DNA of 64,000 bases from positions 1,906,382 to 1,970,381 of the forward strand of contig DS999405.1 in the NCBI GenBank assembly GCA_000158155.1, read 5' to 3'. Below the pieces are notes generated by a model. That model was given only the letters and a program-made list of their open reading frames with translations. It was not told where the DNA came from and ran no database searches. The position numbers and the translations under genes were made by a program. How positions within the stretch are numbered: the stretch's first letter is position 1; the number at the start of each line of letters is the position of its first letter. The DNA comes from a gamma proteobacterium NOR5-3 (lineage in GTDB: Bacteria > Pseudomonadota > Gammaproteobacteria > Pseudomonadales > Halieaceae). This document shows, piece after piece, positions 51,894-60,524 of the stretch.

Positions 51894-53281
51894 AGAAAAT
51901 CTCTCGGGTCAGTGATACACCCACGTAACGCGGACACAGCCACGGTGACGGGGCTGGCGAGATGGGTTCGCGTGCGCGGCCCCTGGCGGCTCTCAAAATT
52001 GCGGTTAGTGGTACTGATCACCCGCTGCTCGTAACCGAAATGTTCTCCCCCCGCATAAAAACACATAGAACAGCCCGATTCGCGCCACTCAAAACCCGCA
52101 TCAATAAATACCCGGTCCAGGCCCTCGGCTTCGGCTGCCGCGCGAACCTGCATCGACCCGGGAACACAAATCGCGCGGAGTCCATCGGCCACCCGCCGAC
52201 CGCGGAGCACTTTTGCAGCGGCACGCAGATCGGACAAGCGAGCATTGGTGCAGGAGCCAATAAATGCTGCCTCGATAGCCAGGCCACTCAGTCGCTGCCC
52301 GGGCGCCAAACCCATATAGCGCAGGGCACGCTCTCGCGCAGGATCGTCACTGCCGACGGACAGGGGCACCGCGGCGCTAATGGGGACACAGTGCTCGGGG
52401 CTGGTGCCCCAGGTCACACTGGGCTCAATATCCGCACAATCGATAACAAGCTCACGACCGAATTGCGCATCGGGGTCACTTCGCAGGGAGCGCCAGTAAT
52501 TCTCGGCCTGGGCCAGGGCATCACCGGTCGGTGAATACGGACGACCACGGAGATAGGAAAACGTAGTGTCGTCAGGAGCAATAATCCCGGTGAAAGCGGA
52601 GAACTCGACGGCCATGTTGCACAGGGTCATCCTCGCTTCCATATCCAGCGCCTCAACCGCGGGTCCGGCAAACTCAATAGCGTAGCCGCTACCACCAGAG
52701 GCGCCGAAGGCCGCGATCAAATACAGGACCATGTCTTTTGCGCTCACAGCAGGAGAGAGAGCGCCCTCAAAGCGCACGCGCATCGTCCGCGGACGCTGCA
52801 CCCGCAGGCTCTTGGTGACCAGCGCATGCTCTGCCTCACTCGATCCAATCCCCCACGCCAGGGCGCCAAACGCGCCCTGGGTGCAGGTATGACTGTCGGG
52901 ACAGACCAGGGTCACGCCGGGCTGAACGATTCCCTGCTCTGGCGACACAACGTGCACAATACCCTGTCGCGGGTCGCCCAGATCGAAAAGCGTGATCCCG
53001 GCTTCAGCTACAGCGCTGCGCGTGGCAACAATGAAATCCCTGCCACTGGGCATAGTGGTATCGTCACCCCGGCCCGGATAGGTATCCACAATATGGTCCA
53101 TGCAGCAGAAAACCTGCTCGGGGCAAAACACCTGCCGTCCATCGGCCTCAAGACTCTCCAGAGCAATCGATCCGGTACGCTCATGCAGGAAAATACGGTC
53201 AATGTAGATAAGATCCGTGTGGTCGTCCTGACGCTCGATCAGATGCTCATTCCACAGCTTGTCAAAAAGGGTGCTAGCCAC
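51890..53281 (-). CDS. LeuC-like aconitase-family hydro-lyase large subunit
   Basis: 463 residues. The three 4Fe-4S cluster Cys are seen in FIGSCTNARLSD and in SGCSMCFYAGGE. Substrate-binding motifs such as PDSHTCTQGAFGALAWGIGSSE are present. The family reversibly hydrates unsaturated dicarboxylates (isopropylmaleate, citraconate, maleate, dimethylmaleate). Between a CoA-transferase and a lyase operon, hydration of a substituted maleate to a malate is the natural guess. Starts at GTG 53281. Confidence 0.87.
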   Translation of the reverse strand: MASTLFDKLWNEHLIERQDDHTDLIYIDRIFLHERTGSIALESLEADGRQVFCPEQVFCCMDHIVDTYPGRGDDTTMPSGRDFIVATRSAVAEAGITLFDLGDPRQGIVHVVSPEQGIVQPGVTLVCPDSHTCTQGAFGALAWGIGSSEAEHALVTKSLRVQRPRTMRVRFEGALSPAVSAKDMVLYLIAAFGASGGSGYAIEFAGPAVEALDMEARMTLCNMAVEFSAFTGIIAPDDTTFSYLRGRPYSPTGDALAQAENYWRSLRSDPDAQFGRELVIDCADIEPSVTWGTSPEHCVPISAAVPLSVGSDDPARERALRYMGLAPGQRLSGLAIEAAFIGSCTNARLSDLRAAAKVLRGRRVADGLRAICVPGSMQVRAAAEAEGLDRVFIDAGFEWRESGCSMCFYAGGEHFGYEQRVISTTNRNFESRQGPRTRTHLASPVTVAVSALRGCITDPRDFL

Positions 53282-53313
53282 TGGTATCGTTTTGTCGATC
53301 AGACCCTGATAAA

Positions 53314-53331
53314 TGTTATATTATTATACCA
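53314..53331. promoter_or_regulatory. Regulon operator site C
   Basis: TGTTATA-TTAT-TATACCA, a dyad with one mismatched arm position, centred between the divergent LeuC-like and VOC-like genes, about 30 bases from each start. Confidence 0.6.
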
Positions 53332-53356
53332 TTAGATCTATGAATAACCGCCAGCC

Positions 53357-54241
53357 ATGAACAACTCTTGCCAGCCCCGACCTGTTATCTGCTGCGTTCT
53401 GATTGCCGCGGATCTAGAGGCTGCTAGCAGCGCGTATTGTGACTGGCTTTTTCAATCGGTCACAAGACGTTTCACGCTCGACGAAGATAGCGCCCGGGCG
53501 ATCGGCTACCCGGGGCTCGCGGGCGCGGCGGCCGCCGGCCTAGCCAACCGCCGGGGCAGCGAATGGCTGCTGATAATCGAAGCACCCGATGCCACACCGC
53601 GAAACCCACTGAACACGCATGGCTGGCTAGCGCAGGAGATACTCGTAGAAGACGTGGATTCCCTGGTCGCGTCCCTCTCAGACAGCCCCTTTGACGTCCT
53701 CCGACCACCGGCGGATCTCGATGTCTCGGACCGGATACGAGCCTCGCAGGTGCGTGGTCCCGCCGGGGAGATCCTTTACCTGACGGAGCTAAAAGGTCCC
53801 GTCCCGCCTTTTGATCTACCGCGGTGTGATGCCCCGGTGGATCATCTGTTTATCCCGGTTCTATCAACACCGGACCGGGAAGCCAGTCTGGGGGACTACC
53901 AGGTTCTGGGCGCCAGCGAAGGAATGCGCTTCGATACACGAATCAGCGTGGTGAATCAGGAATTGGGGCTACCCCTGGAGCAGCGTCATCCGGTCGCCAC
54001 ATTGCAACTTAAAGGGCCCGCACTGATCGAGATCGATCACATCAGCGCTGCAACACCGGCACCGTCAGGCCTGTGCCTCGGCACCGCCTGTATCGTTTTG
54101 AGCGCCAACATAGACTCAGGACCAGGCACCATGAGCCCTTCCCAGGGCCCATTTCAGGGACTGACACTACAACCACGCACCGGCAGCGCCGGTGAGCACT
54201 TTGCGCTGGCCTGCAGCAGCCAGAACTCGCACACAATTTGA
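53357..54241 (+). CDS. VOC-superfamily (glyoxalase-fold) protein
   Basis: 294 residues with two glyoxalase-like halves (about 10-145 and 155-290). Metal ligands are not obvious: the second half keeps HLFIP and EIDHIS. It is probably a dioxygenase, isomerase or binding protein of the VOC superfamily, but the reaction cannot be named. It leads a two-gene unit on the plus strand, 22 bases before the next gene, opposite the LeuCD-like pair. Confidence 0.65.
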   Translation: MNNSCQPRPVICCVLIAADLEAASSAYCDWLFQSVTRRFTLDEDSARAIGYPGLAGAAAAGLANRRGSEWLLIIEAPDATPRNPLNTHGWLAQEILVEDVDSLVASLSDSPFDVLRPPADLDVSDRIRASQVRGPAGEILYLTELKGPVPPFDLPRCDAPVDHLFIPVLSTPDREASLGDYQVLGASEGMRFDTRISVVNQELGLPLEQRHPVATLQLKGPALIEIDHISAATPAPSGLCLGTACIVLSANIDSGPGTMSPSQGPFQGLTLQPRTGSAGEHFALACSSQNSHTI

Positions 54242-54262
54242 TGCGCTAAAGAGAGATTCAAC

Positions 54263-54991
54263 ATGTCTTATCGAACAGTTCGCGGCCGCGTCCGCTACAC
54301 CAGCAAGAAGCCCGAGCGAATGGACGAAGAGCGGGGCCGGGAGTATTTCACCATCACCCAGCAGCCCGACGGGACCGATGTGCTCCATGCACATTGTGAA
54401 ATTGATGACCAACCCATGGTGGTTCGCGATGTCGTCGCTGCTATGGATCACCACAACTCAGCGCCCCGGGATTGTCACGTGCGACTGAGCGTCGGCCATC
54501 GATTTGAGGGCAGCGGCTGGTTTCGCTTTCACAATAGCTACGTGGAGTGCGAAACCCTGAACCACAGAGACGGCCGTATCAGTCAGCGCATAGATATCAA
54601 AGAGCCTATCAGCTGGATGCAATGCCACCCGATCATCGGCGACGCCTTGCTCATGAAGCTCTATGACCTGAGCCAAGGGCCCGGCAAGACATTCTTCAAA
54701 AACATCATGCTGTCATCGCCGGATCATCGCGGCGCTACCGGCCCGATGCTGTTCCCTCTTGGCTTTGGCATCCAGTATGTTGGCGAAGAGACCATAACAG
54801 TCGCCGCCGGCACCTTCGCAGCGAGACACTTTCAGGTCGTGGATACCGCCGGTCAGCTGCCAGAGGAACATCCCCCGTACAACGTCTGGTGCACTGCAGA
54901 CGACGATTACATCCTGCTAAAGGCAGGAGCCGACGGTTACATGCAGACCCACTACGAACTGATTGAACTGGAAATTCTCGGCGACAGCTAA
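54263..54991 (+). CDS. Unknown beta-rich protein of the catabolic cluster
   Basis: 242 residues, no signal peptide or membrane helix. The pattern (LHAHCEIDDQPMVVRDVVAAMD, GFGIQYVGEETITVAAGTFAARHFQVVDT, YILLKAGADGYMQTHYELIELEIL) is reminiscent of DUF3108-like lipid- or small-molecule-binding beta folds. The family could not be assigned with confidence. It is co-transcribed with the VOC protein. A strong hairpin follows the stop. Confidence 0.6.
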   Translation: MSYRTVRGRVRYTSKKPERMDEERGREYFTITQQPDGTDVLHAHCEIDDQPMVVRDVVAAMDHHNSAPRDCHVRLSVGHRFEGSGWFRFHNSYVECETLNHRDGRISQRIDIKEPISWMQCHPIIGDALLMKLYDLSQGPGKTFFKNIMLSSPDHRGATGPMLFPLGFGIQYVGEETITVAAGTFAARHFQVVDTAGQLPEEHPPYNVWCTADDDYILLKAGADGYMQTHYELIELEILGDS

Positions 54992-54999
54992 TGAAGCAG

Positions 55000-55034
55000 C
55001 TGCAAGCCGGCCGTCAGAATAGGCCGGCGTGCAG
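55000..55034. terminator. Bidirectional terminator-like hairpin
   Basis: GCCGGCC (55006-55012) pairs with GGCCGGC (55022-55028). After one mismatch, CTGCA (55000-55004) pairs with TGCAG (55030-55034). The 9-base loop is GTCAGAATA. It lies in the 50-base gap between convergent genes. There is no long T tract. Confidence 0.6.
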
Positions 55035-55041
55035 GCTCGCG

Positions 55042-56043
55042 CTATGGCTCAAGCGCTGTCAGCCCCGCCTGAAACCAGCGTAGATTAATACCAATACGCG
55101 AGGAGTCGGTTGCTGCCCAGGTATAGCTGAGTGTTTTGCCAGTGCTTTCGTCGACAATACCCAATTTCAGAATCGGCACACGGGTATTCTGGTAAGTCAG
55201 CTGCGCCAGCTCTATGCCATATCCCGTTGGCTGACCCTCATCATCCATAATCGATTGACGGCCCCCCTCACTGTGGATGGTGAAGCCGCTGATAAAGAAC
55301 ATGTCATCACCTTTATATTCTGGATTAACGCGACTTTTCCTTACCCCCATCCAGCCTTTGAATCGTCTTGCCTTGCGATTCACATGCGGCTTTTCGCGGC
55401 CAAAAACATAGTTGCCCCCGGCATCCACTGCTTTATCCCCGATCCAAATTTCCCGATCGGTCAGGCGCAGCGTATCGCTAATGTAAATTTCTTTGCCCGA
55501 TTCCCGGGACTTAAAATGACAGGCACCGGGCTTCATCGTGCCATCAAAAAACTCACCGTTGTAACGCCAGTAAACTTCACAGCCAACCAGCGTAGTGAGC
55601 TCTTCAGGGCTCAGGGCCGCCAGGGACGCCGGGTCTTTCCAGGCATCGCGATAGGCTCCCTCATCTTTCATGCGATAAATCCTCAGGCGGATAGCATCCT
55701 CCTGTGGGAGAGCATCAAAGCTGTAAACACGCTGGCGGTAAACCTGCGCCAGATCATCGTTCATGGTCTGCAGAACGAAGAACACCTGCTCGCCAACAGC
55801 GGGGGCGGATACAGCAACAAAGCGATGATGAATACGCTCATGCAGTGCATCGTCGCTCACGCCGTTCTCACGCTGCTGCCAGACCTGTTCGTTGTTGTCG
55901 TATTCGCCGGGAAACCACTCGAGGAACAGCGCAAACTCCTCGTCCAGAGTGAGATCCTGGGCGACCGCGGTAACAGAAGCAGTCCCGACGATAGCCAGGG
56001 CCGCGAGGAACGCGGTCAGCACAGGCCCAAGGTGACGGAGCAT
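55042..56043 (-). CDS. Exported CpcT/CpeT-like (chromophore lyase family) protein
   Basis: 333 residues from ATG 56043, with a signal peptide (VLTAFLAALAIVGTASVTAVAQ). The mature part follows the CpcT/CpeT (DUF1001) pattern: LFLEWFPGEYDNNEQVWQQ, VFFVLQTM, YRQRVYSFD, LSPEELTTLVGCEVYWRYNGEFFDGTMKPGACHF, EIYISDTLRLTDREIWI. In cyanobacteria this family attaches bilins to phycobiliproteins. Here there are no phycobiliproteins and the protein is exported, so binding a bilin or similar ligand is a guess from family. The start overlaps the SDR stop (TGATG). It is the last gene of the RedY-SDR-CpcT unit. Confidence 0.72.
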   Translation of the reverse strand: MLRHLGPVLTAFLAALAIVGTASVTAVAQDLTLDEEFALFLEWFPGEYDNNEQVWQQRENGVSDDALHERIHHRFVAVSAPAVGEQVFFVLQTMNDDLAQVYRQRVYSFDALPQEDAIRLRIYRMKDEGAYRDAWKDPASLAALSPEELTTLVGCEVYWRYNGEFFDGTMKPGACHFKSRESGKEIYISDTLRLTDREIWIGDKAVDAGGNYVFGREKPHVNRKARRFKGWMGVRKSRVNPEYKGDDMFFISGFTIHSEGGRQSIMDDEGQPTGYGIELAQLTYQNTRVPILKLGIVDESTGKTLSYTWAATDSSRIGINLRWFQAGLTALEP

Positions 56044-56879
56044 CAATGATATTCCTCGCCGCCGGACACATTCATATTTTCAGCAGTCATATAGGTCGCC
56101 TGATCCGAGCAGAGAAACGCGCAGGCTTTGGCGATATCCTCCTGCAACCCAGGACGGCCCAGGGGAATTCGTGCGCGCATGTCCGCCATGTATTGGTTCA
56201 TGTCTCGGCCCGTGACACCGGAGAAATGGGAGTTCTGCCAGGCGCCGAGACCCGTGGTCACATGGTTGGGACAAATCGTGTTGACGGTGATGCCATGCTC
56301 GCCCAGTTCCATAGCCGCCACCCGCGTCAGACCAACGATGCCGTGCTTTGAACTTGTATATGCGGAGGCATGACCAAAGCCGGACTTCGAGGCCTGGGAG
56401 CCGATATTAATAATGCGCCCGCCGCGGCCCTGCTCGATCATGATCCGGGCTGCCGCTTGTATACCGAGAAAGACACCGCGCAGGTTAACACCCAGGACCG
56501 TATCCCATTCATCGATACTCATCTCGACAATCGGCTTCATGAGGTAACCAATGCCCGCGTTGTTGACCCAAATATCGAGGCTCCCGAAAGTCTCAACAGC
56601 AAAGTTCGCAGCAGCAGCCACTTCAGCAGGATTCAGCACATCGCAGTTAAATGCAGCGGCGTCCCCGCCCGCGGTAATAATCTCATCGACTATCGACTGC
56701 ATCTCCGACCCGGTACCTACTGCGGATTCGGGCATGTATTCGCCTTTGGCTGCACCGACATCAGTAATCACCACCTTGCAGCCTTCCTCCGCCAGACGCC
56801 GGGCCATCGCCTCGCCCAGCCCCTCACGTCGCCCGGCGCCGGTAATCAGCGCAACCCGGCCCTGCAGTTCTGGATACAT
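56043..56879 (-). CDS. Short-chain dehydrogenase/reductase
   Basis: 278 residues from ATG 56879 (AAGGAAG upstream). The NAD(P)-binding motif is TGAGRREGLG, NNAG lies near residue 105, catalytic Ser is in INIGSQASKSG, and YxxxK is in SAYTSSKHG. It belongs to the 3-ketoacyl reductase/3-hydroxybutyrate dehydrogenase-like group. It likely oxidises or reduces a pathway alcohol/ketone. It lies between the RedY-like gene and the CpcT-like gene on the minus strand. Confidence 0.88.
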   Translation of the reverse strand: MYPELQGRVALITGAGRREGLGEAMARRLAEEGCKVVITDVGAAKGEYMPESAVGTGSEMQSIVDEIITAGGDAAAFNCDVLNPAEVAAAANFAVETFGSLDIWVNNAGIGYLMKPIVEMSIDEWDTVLGVNLRGVFLGIQAAARIMIEQGRGGRIINIGSQASKSGFGHASAYTSSKHGIVGLTRVAAMELGEHGITVNTICPNHVTTGLGAWQNSHFSGVTGRDMNQYMADMRARIPLGRPGLQEDIAKACAFLCSDQATYMTAENMNVSGGEEYH

Positions 56880-56934
56880 ACACTCGCTTCCTTTTGTTAA
56901 TGGCTGGGCGGGCGCTTCGCACCCATGCACTGAA

Positions 56935-57240
56935 TTAAATGGATTCGGTCAGCATGAACGCGGGCGCGTCTGCGAAACCCTGAAACTCGGCGGCAACACG
57001 CTGCATGGTCTCAGATCCGACGTCATTCCCAAGCTGCTCGATGTCCTGAACATCCAGAAGCTCAACATAACTGTAGGGAGCTGGATTCTCTGACCCCAGC
57101 AGACCCGTTGTGCGGAGCACGGAGAAACTACGCACTGAACCCAACGCATTTACGTTGGGGATATCTGTGCTCCGAGCCCAGTTCTCATAGGCGTCAGGAG
57201 ACGCTCCGGGCTTGAGATTAAACAGTACTACTATCAGCAT
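56935..57240 (-). CDS. RedY/HapK-like small dimeric barrel protein
   Basis: 101 residues. The sequence IVVLFNLKPGASPDAYENWARSTDIPNVNALGSVRSFSVLR resembles the REDY-like protein HapK, found in prodiginine gene clusters, of ferredoxin-like ABM fold. Function of the family is not settled. It is the first gene of the minus-strand unit that starts at operator site D. Family assignment is by eye. Confidence 0.65.
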   Translation of the reverse strand: MLIVVLFNLKPGASPDAYENWARSTDIPNVNALGSVRSFSVLRTTGLLGSENPAPYSYVELLDVQDIEQLGNDVGSETMQRVAAEFQGFADAPAFMLTESI

Positions 57241-57293
57241 TCTGCGTATCCTTGAAATGGAGGAACCGTGTCAAAAACTATAACTTGACCGAA

Positions 57294-57311
57294 AGATATG
57301 TCAATATAACA
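57294..57311. promoter_or_regulatory. Regulon operator site D
   Basis: AGATATG-TCAA-TATAACA, a less perfect version of the 18-bp dyad. It lies 54 bases before the RedY-like start and 66 bases before the aldehyde dehydrogenase start, in the divergent gap. Confidence 0.5.
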
Positions 57312-57376
57312 TTTAGTCGCGGTTGATGAGAAAGCCGCTGAAATACTGCAGACACAACAGAACAGGTAGGGCCCGC

Positions 57377-58804
57377 ATGCGTATGATTGAAGCTATAAAC
57401 CCACGCACGGGTGTGGTCGACTTTCGCTCTGAAGCAGCAGATAGCAACTCGGTGCGAAGCATCAGCGAACGCCTGCGCCGCGCTCAACTGCAATGGTCCG
57501 GTGACACGGAAAAACGGATCAGCGTTCTCCAAGCCTGGGCGGACTCACTCGAAGCCCGCGGCCCGCAACTCGCCGAGGCACTCACCGCGGATACCGGGCG
57601 CAGACTGCTATCGCATTTTGAAGTTACGGGCATGGCCCAGCGCATACGCTACTGGATCCAGCGCTTTCCCGGGTTGCTGGCCCCGGGAGAGGAGTTACGC
57701 AGCCGCAGCGCGGCCAACGTTACCTACCAGCATCAGAAAATACCTTATGCACTGGTGGGCATAATCAGCCCCTGGAATTTCCCGCTCACCCTGTCGCTGG
57801 TTGACACCATTCCGGCACTCTGCGCCGGTTGCGCAGCGCTTATCAAGCCCAGCGAAGTCACTCCACGATTTGCCGCAGTACTCAATGAGACGATCCAGGA
57901 CGTGCCCGGCCTATCAGAGGTACTCGGCATTGTGCTGGGTGATGGCGAAACAGGATCCGCACTGATCGACAACGTGGATATGATCTGCTTCACCGGCTCG
58001 GTGACCACGGGCCGCAAAGTCGCCGTGCAAGCGGCACAAAACTTCATACCCGCCTGCCTGGAACTCGGCGGCAAAGACCCCGCCATTGTATTGGCCGATG
58101 CGGATATCAAAGCCGCCGCCGATGCGTTGATGCGCAGCGCCGCCGGTTCCTGCGGACAGGCATGCATGTCCATTGAACGCATTTACGTCGACCAGCGTGT
58201 GTTTGAAAAACTGCGCGACCAACTCGTTGAGATCGCCAGCACGCTCAGCTACAACACACCTGACATACACCGGGGTGCGCTCTATCCCTTTATTGACCAG
58301 CGCCAGGCCCTAAAGGTACGGGAACAGCTGGAGAACGCCCTGGAGCACGGTGCGAGGCTGCACTGCGGAGGTGCCCCCGAACTCATCGATGGGGGCTACT
58401 GGATGCGCCCCACGGTGCTTAGCGACATCTCCGATGAGATGCTGCTTATGCGCGAAGAAACATTCGGGCCTTTGCTGCCATTGATACCCTTTGATACAGA
58501 TCAGGAAGCGGTGATGATGGCTAACAGTGGAGACTTCGGGCTATCAGGATCGGTTTTTGGTGAGCGCGAACATGCGCTGCGTATAGCCCGGGAACTTCGC
58601 GTAGGCGCCGTGGGTATCAATGATGCCAGTATGACTGCGCTGATCCACGATATCGAAAAGCAGAGCTTCGGTTTTTCGGGCCTAGGTCCCTCGCGCATGG
58701 GCGATCAGGGGCTTTTGCGGTTTCTGCGCACCAAAGCGCTGATGATCCAGCATGACCAGCCTGCACCGGCAGCCGCGCTGGATGAGGCAGGGCTTCCAGC
58801 TTGA
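57377..58804 (+). CDS. Aldehyde dehydrogenase
   Basis: 475 residues of the NAD(P)-dependent superfamily. Catalytic Glu is in LELGGKDPAIVL and Cys in SCGQACMSIERIYV. The IISPWNFPLTLSLVDTIPAL and FTGSVTTGRKV cofactor motifs are present. It resembles the coniferyl/succinate-semialdehyde type. It converts an aldehyde intermediate to an acid. Start at ATG 57377 (or 57383). It leads a plus-strand unit of aldehyde dehydrogenase, methyltransferase and a small protein. Confidence 0.9.
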   Translation: MRMIEAINPRTGVVDFRSEAADSNSVRSISERLRRAQLQWSGDTEKRISVLQAWADSLEARGPQLAEALTADTGRRLLSHFEVTGMAQRIRYWIQRFPGLLAPGEELRSRSAANVTYQHQKIPYALVGIISPWNFPLTLSLVDTIPALCAGCAALIKPSEVTPRFAAVLNETIQDVPGLSEVLGIVLGDGETGSALIDNVDMICFTGSVTTGRKVAVQAAQNFIPACLELGGKDPAIVLADADIKAAADALMRSAAGSCGQACMSIERIYVDQRVFEKLRDQLVEIASTLSYNTPDIHRGALYPFIDQRQALKVREQLENALEHGARLHCGGAPELIDGGYWMRPTVLSDISDEMLLMREETFGPLLPLIPFDTDQEAVMMANSGDFGLSGSVFGEREHALRIARELRVGAVGINDASMTALIHDIEKQSFGFSGLGPSRMGDQGLLRFLRTKALMIQHDQPAPAAALDEAGLPA

Positions 58805-58920
58805 TAAATGTCATGGAAAAACACGTTGTTTGCTGCTTCCATGGCCTTGAAGATTTAACTTGGCTATAAACGCGTCCTCGATGATCCTAACGATCGACGC
58901 GCCGCACAGAGGAGAATCCT

Positions 58921-60114
58921 ATGGATGATCGAAACGTTCCCCCGGCGTACGACGAAGTCGGTAAGCACGATGTATTCCCCCGCGCCAATCACGATGAGCG
59001 CGCACGTTTCAATTTCCTTGCGAACCTGAACGGCTATCTCGCATCGCAGGTTTTGCCGGGGGTTGCCACAGCCTATGAGGCGCGGGCAAAAGATCGTTTT
59101 GCCCGCGACAATGGCCGGGAACCGCAAACCCGCAAAGATGTGCGCAGCTGCATGGAAGCTGACGGTTATTACCAGGCCTGGAGCTCCATTCGCCGCAACA
59201 CCATGGAAATGCGTCAGCAGGCGGGACGGAGTCTCGTGCTGCGTCAGGTTGACGATATCAACACCCGGGCCCGGGCCTTGAACGAGGGTGACGCCAACCT
59301 GAAGCTCGACGACTCCATTGCGATTCCACCATATGTCTCTGCGGTCGACATCCACTGCATGCCCGGCTGTTACTACACTGAAATAGGCCCTGGCGATGTG
59401 TCCGTAGGTGCGAATTATGACTGCGGGCTGTTCGTCACCACCGGAGGAATGCTCGGCCGTTACAACGATGGCGGAGGTCAGGCACTGGCAAATTGGCTTA
59501 AAGAGCAATACGAGGCAGGTTTTAAACCTAAACGCATTCTGGATATCGGCAGCACGGTAGGCCACAACATCGTTCCGGTGGCGCAGGCTTTTCCGGATAC
59601 CGAGATTATCGCCGTAGATGTTGCTGCCCCGGTGTTGCGCTACGCCCATGCGCGGGCAAAGTCACTGGGTGTCACTAATATCCAGTTCCATCAGGCCAAC
59701 GCCGAGTCACTGGACTTCGAGGACGGCAGCTTCGACTTAATCATCACCTGCATGTTCCTGCATGAGACCTCATCGAAGGCCCTGCCGAAGATCCTCAGCG
59801 AAACGCATCGACTGCTGGCCGATGGCGGCCGAGTGCTGCATATAGAACAGCCACAGTACGAGGATGATATGCCAATTTTTGAGCAGTTTATGCGTGACTG
59901 GGATACCTACAACAACAACGAGCCCTTCTGGGGCGCCATGCATGACATGGACATGTTCCAGCAGATGGCCAAGGTAGGATTTGACCGCGAAAAAATGAGC
60001 TCCATTGGCCTCGCCGCGGTGGTCGACGAAAGCATTTTCCCAAGCGCTGCTAACGATGACACGGAAGACTACGGTCGCAAACCCGCCTGGCACGTGTACG
60101 TAGCCGCAAAATAA
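58921..60114 (+). CDS. Class I SAM-dependent methyltransferase
   Basis: 397 residues. An N-terminal ~190-residue helical part of unknown family precedes a methyltransferase domain with motif I RILDIGSTVGHNIVPVA, acid loop EIIAVDVAAP, and post-I motifs FDLIITCMFLHE and LADGGRVLHIEQP. The substrate is unknown. AGAGGAGAATCCT gives a strong ribosome site. The next gene follows after 19 bases and is probably a partner. Confidence 0.85.
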   Translation: MDDRNVPPAYDEVGKHDVFPRANHDERARFNFLANLNGYLASQVLPGVATAYEARAKDRFARDNGREPQTRKDVRSCMEADGYYQAWSSIRRNTMEMRQQAGRSLVLRQVDDINTRARALNEGDANLKLDDSIAIPPYVSAVDIHCMPGCYYTEIGPGDVSVGANYDCGLFVTTGGMLGRYNDGGGQALANWLKEQYEAGFKPKRILDIGSTVGHNIVPVAQAFPDTEIIAVDVAAPVLRYAHARAKSLGVTNIQFHQANAESLDFEDGSFDLIITCMFLHETSSKALPKILSETHRLLADGGRVLHIEQPQYEDDMPIFEQFMRDWDTYNNNEPFWGAMHDMDMFQQMAKVGFDREKMSSIGLAAVVDESIFPSAANDDTEDYGRKPAWHVYVAAK

Positions 60115-60133
60115 ACAATAGGAGTATCTGGGG

Positions 60134-60511
60134 ATGGGAGAGATGAACGTCGACTATATCGCCGATGCCGGTCGCAAGGCCAAGGGCAAGCGGCCTCAGT
60201 TTTTTGAACTCGCCGAATCTGAGCGCATTATGGGCATTCTCATGGCGGTGGTTGAGGAGCTCGCGGTGACTCGCGAGCGTCTGGATACGGTGGAGCGCCT
60301 GCTCGAATCCACCGGCAAGCTGGATCGAAGTGCTATTGATGCGTTTCATCCGGATGCCGCGCAGGCCCGGGAGCGCGGTCTGATGAATCAGGAATACATC
60401 GCCCGAGTGATGCGCATTCTGCAGCAGGAGCGAGAGGCGCTGGAAGAAACCCTTAGCGGCGGACCGGAAAAAACTTTGGACGAAGTATCAGCGCAGCTTG
60501 GAGAGACCTGA
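60134..60511 (+). CDS. Small helical protein paired with the methyltransferase
   Basis: 125 residues, all helical by appearance (SERIMGILMAVVEELAVTRERLDTVERLLEST, EYIARVMRILQQEREALEETL). No known domain was recognised. Coupled to the methyltransferase by 19 bases and GGAG before the ATG. It may be a subunit or scaffold. Confidence 0.65.
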   Translation: MGEMNVDYIADAGRKAKGKRPQFFELAESERIMGILMAVVEELAVTRERLDTVERLLESTGKLDRSAIDAFHPDAAQARERGLMNQEYIARVMRILQQEREALEETLSGGPEKTLDEVSAQLGET

Positions 60512-60524
60512 ACTGCTTGCACGG

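Noticed and set aside
51252..53281. LeuCD as leucine-biosynthesis genes
   Set aside because: No leuA or leuB nearby, and the neighbours are CoA-transferase, lyase and amide hydrolases; a catabolic hydratase fits better.
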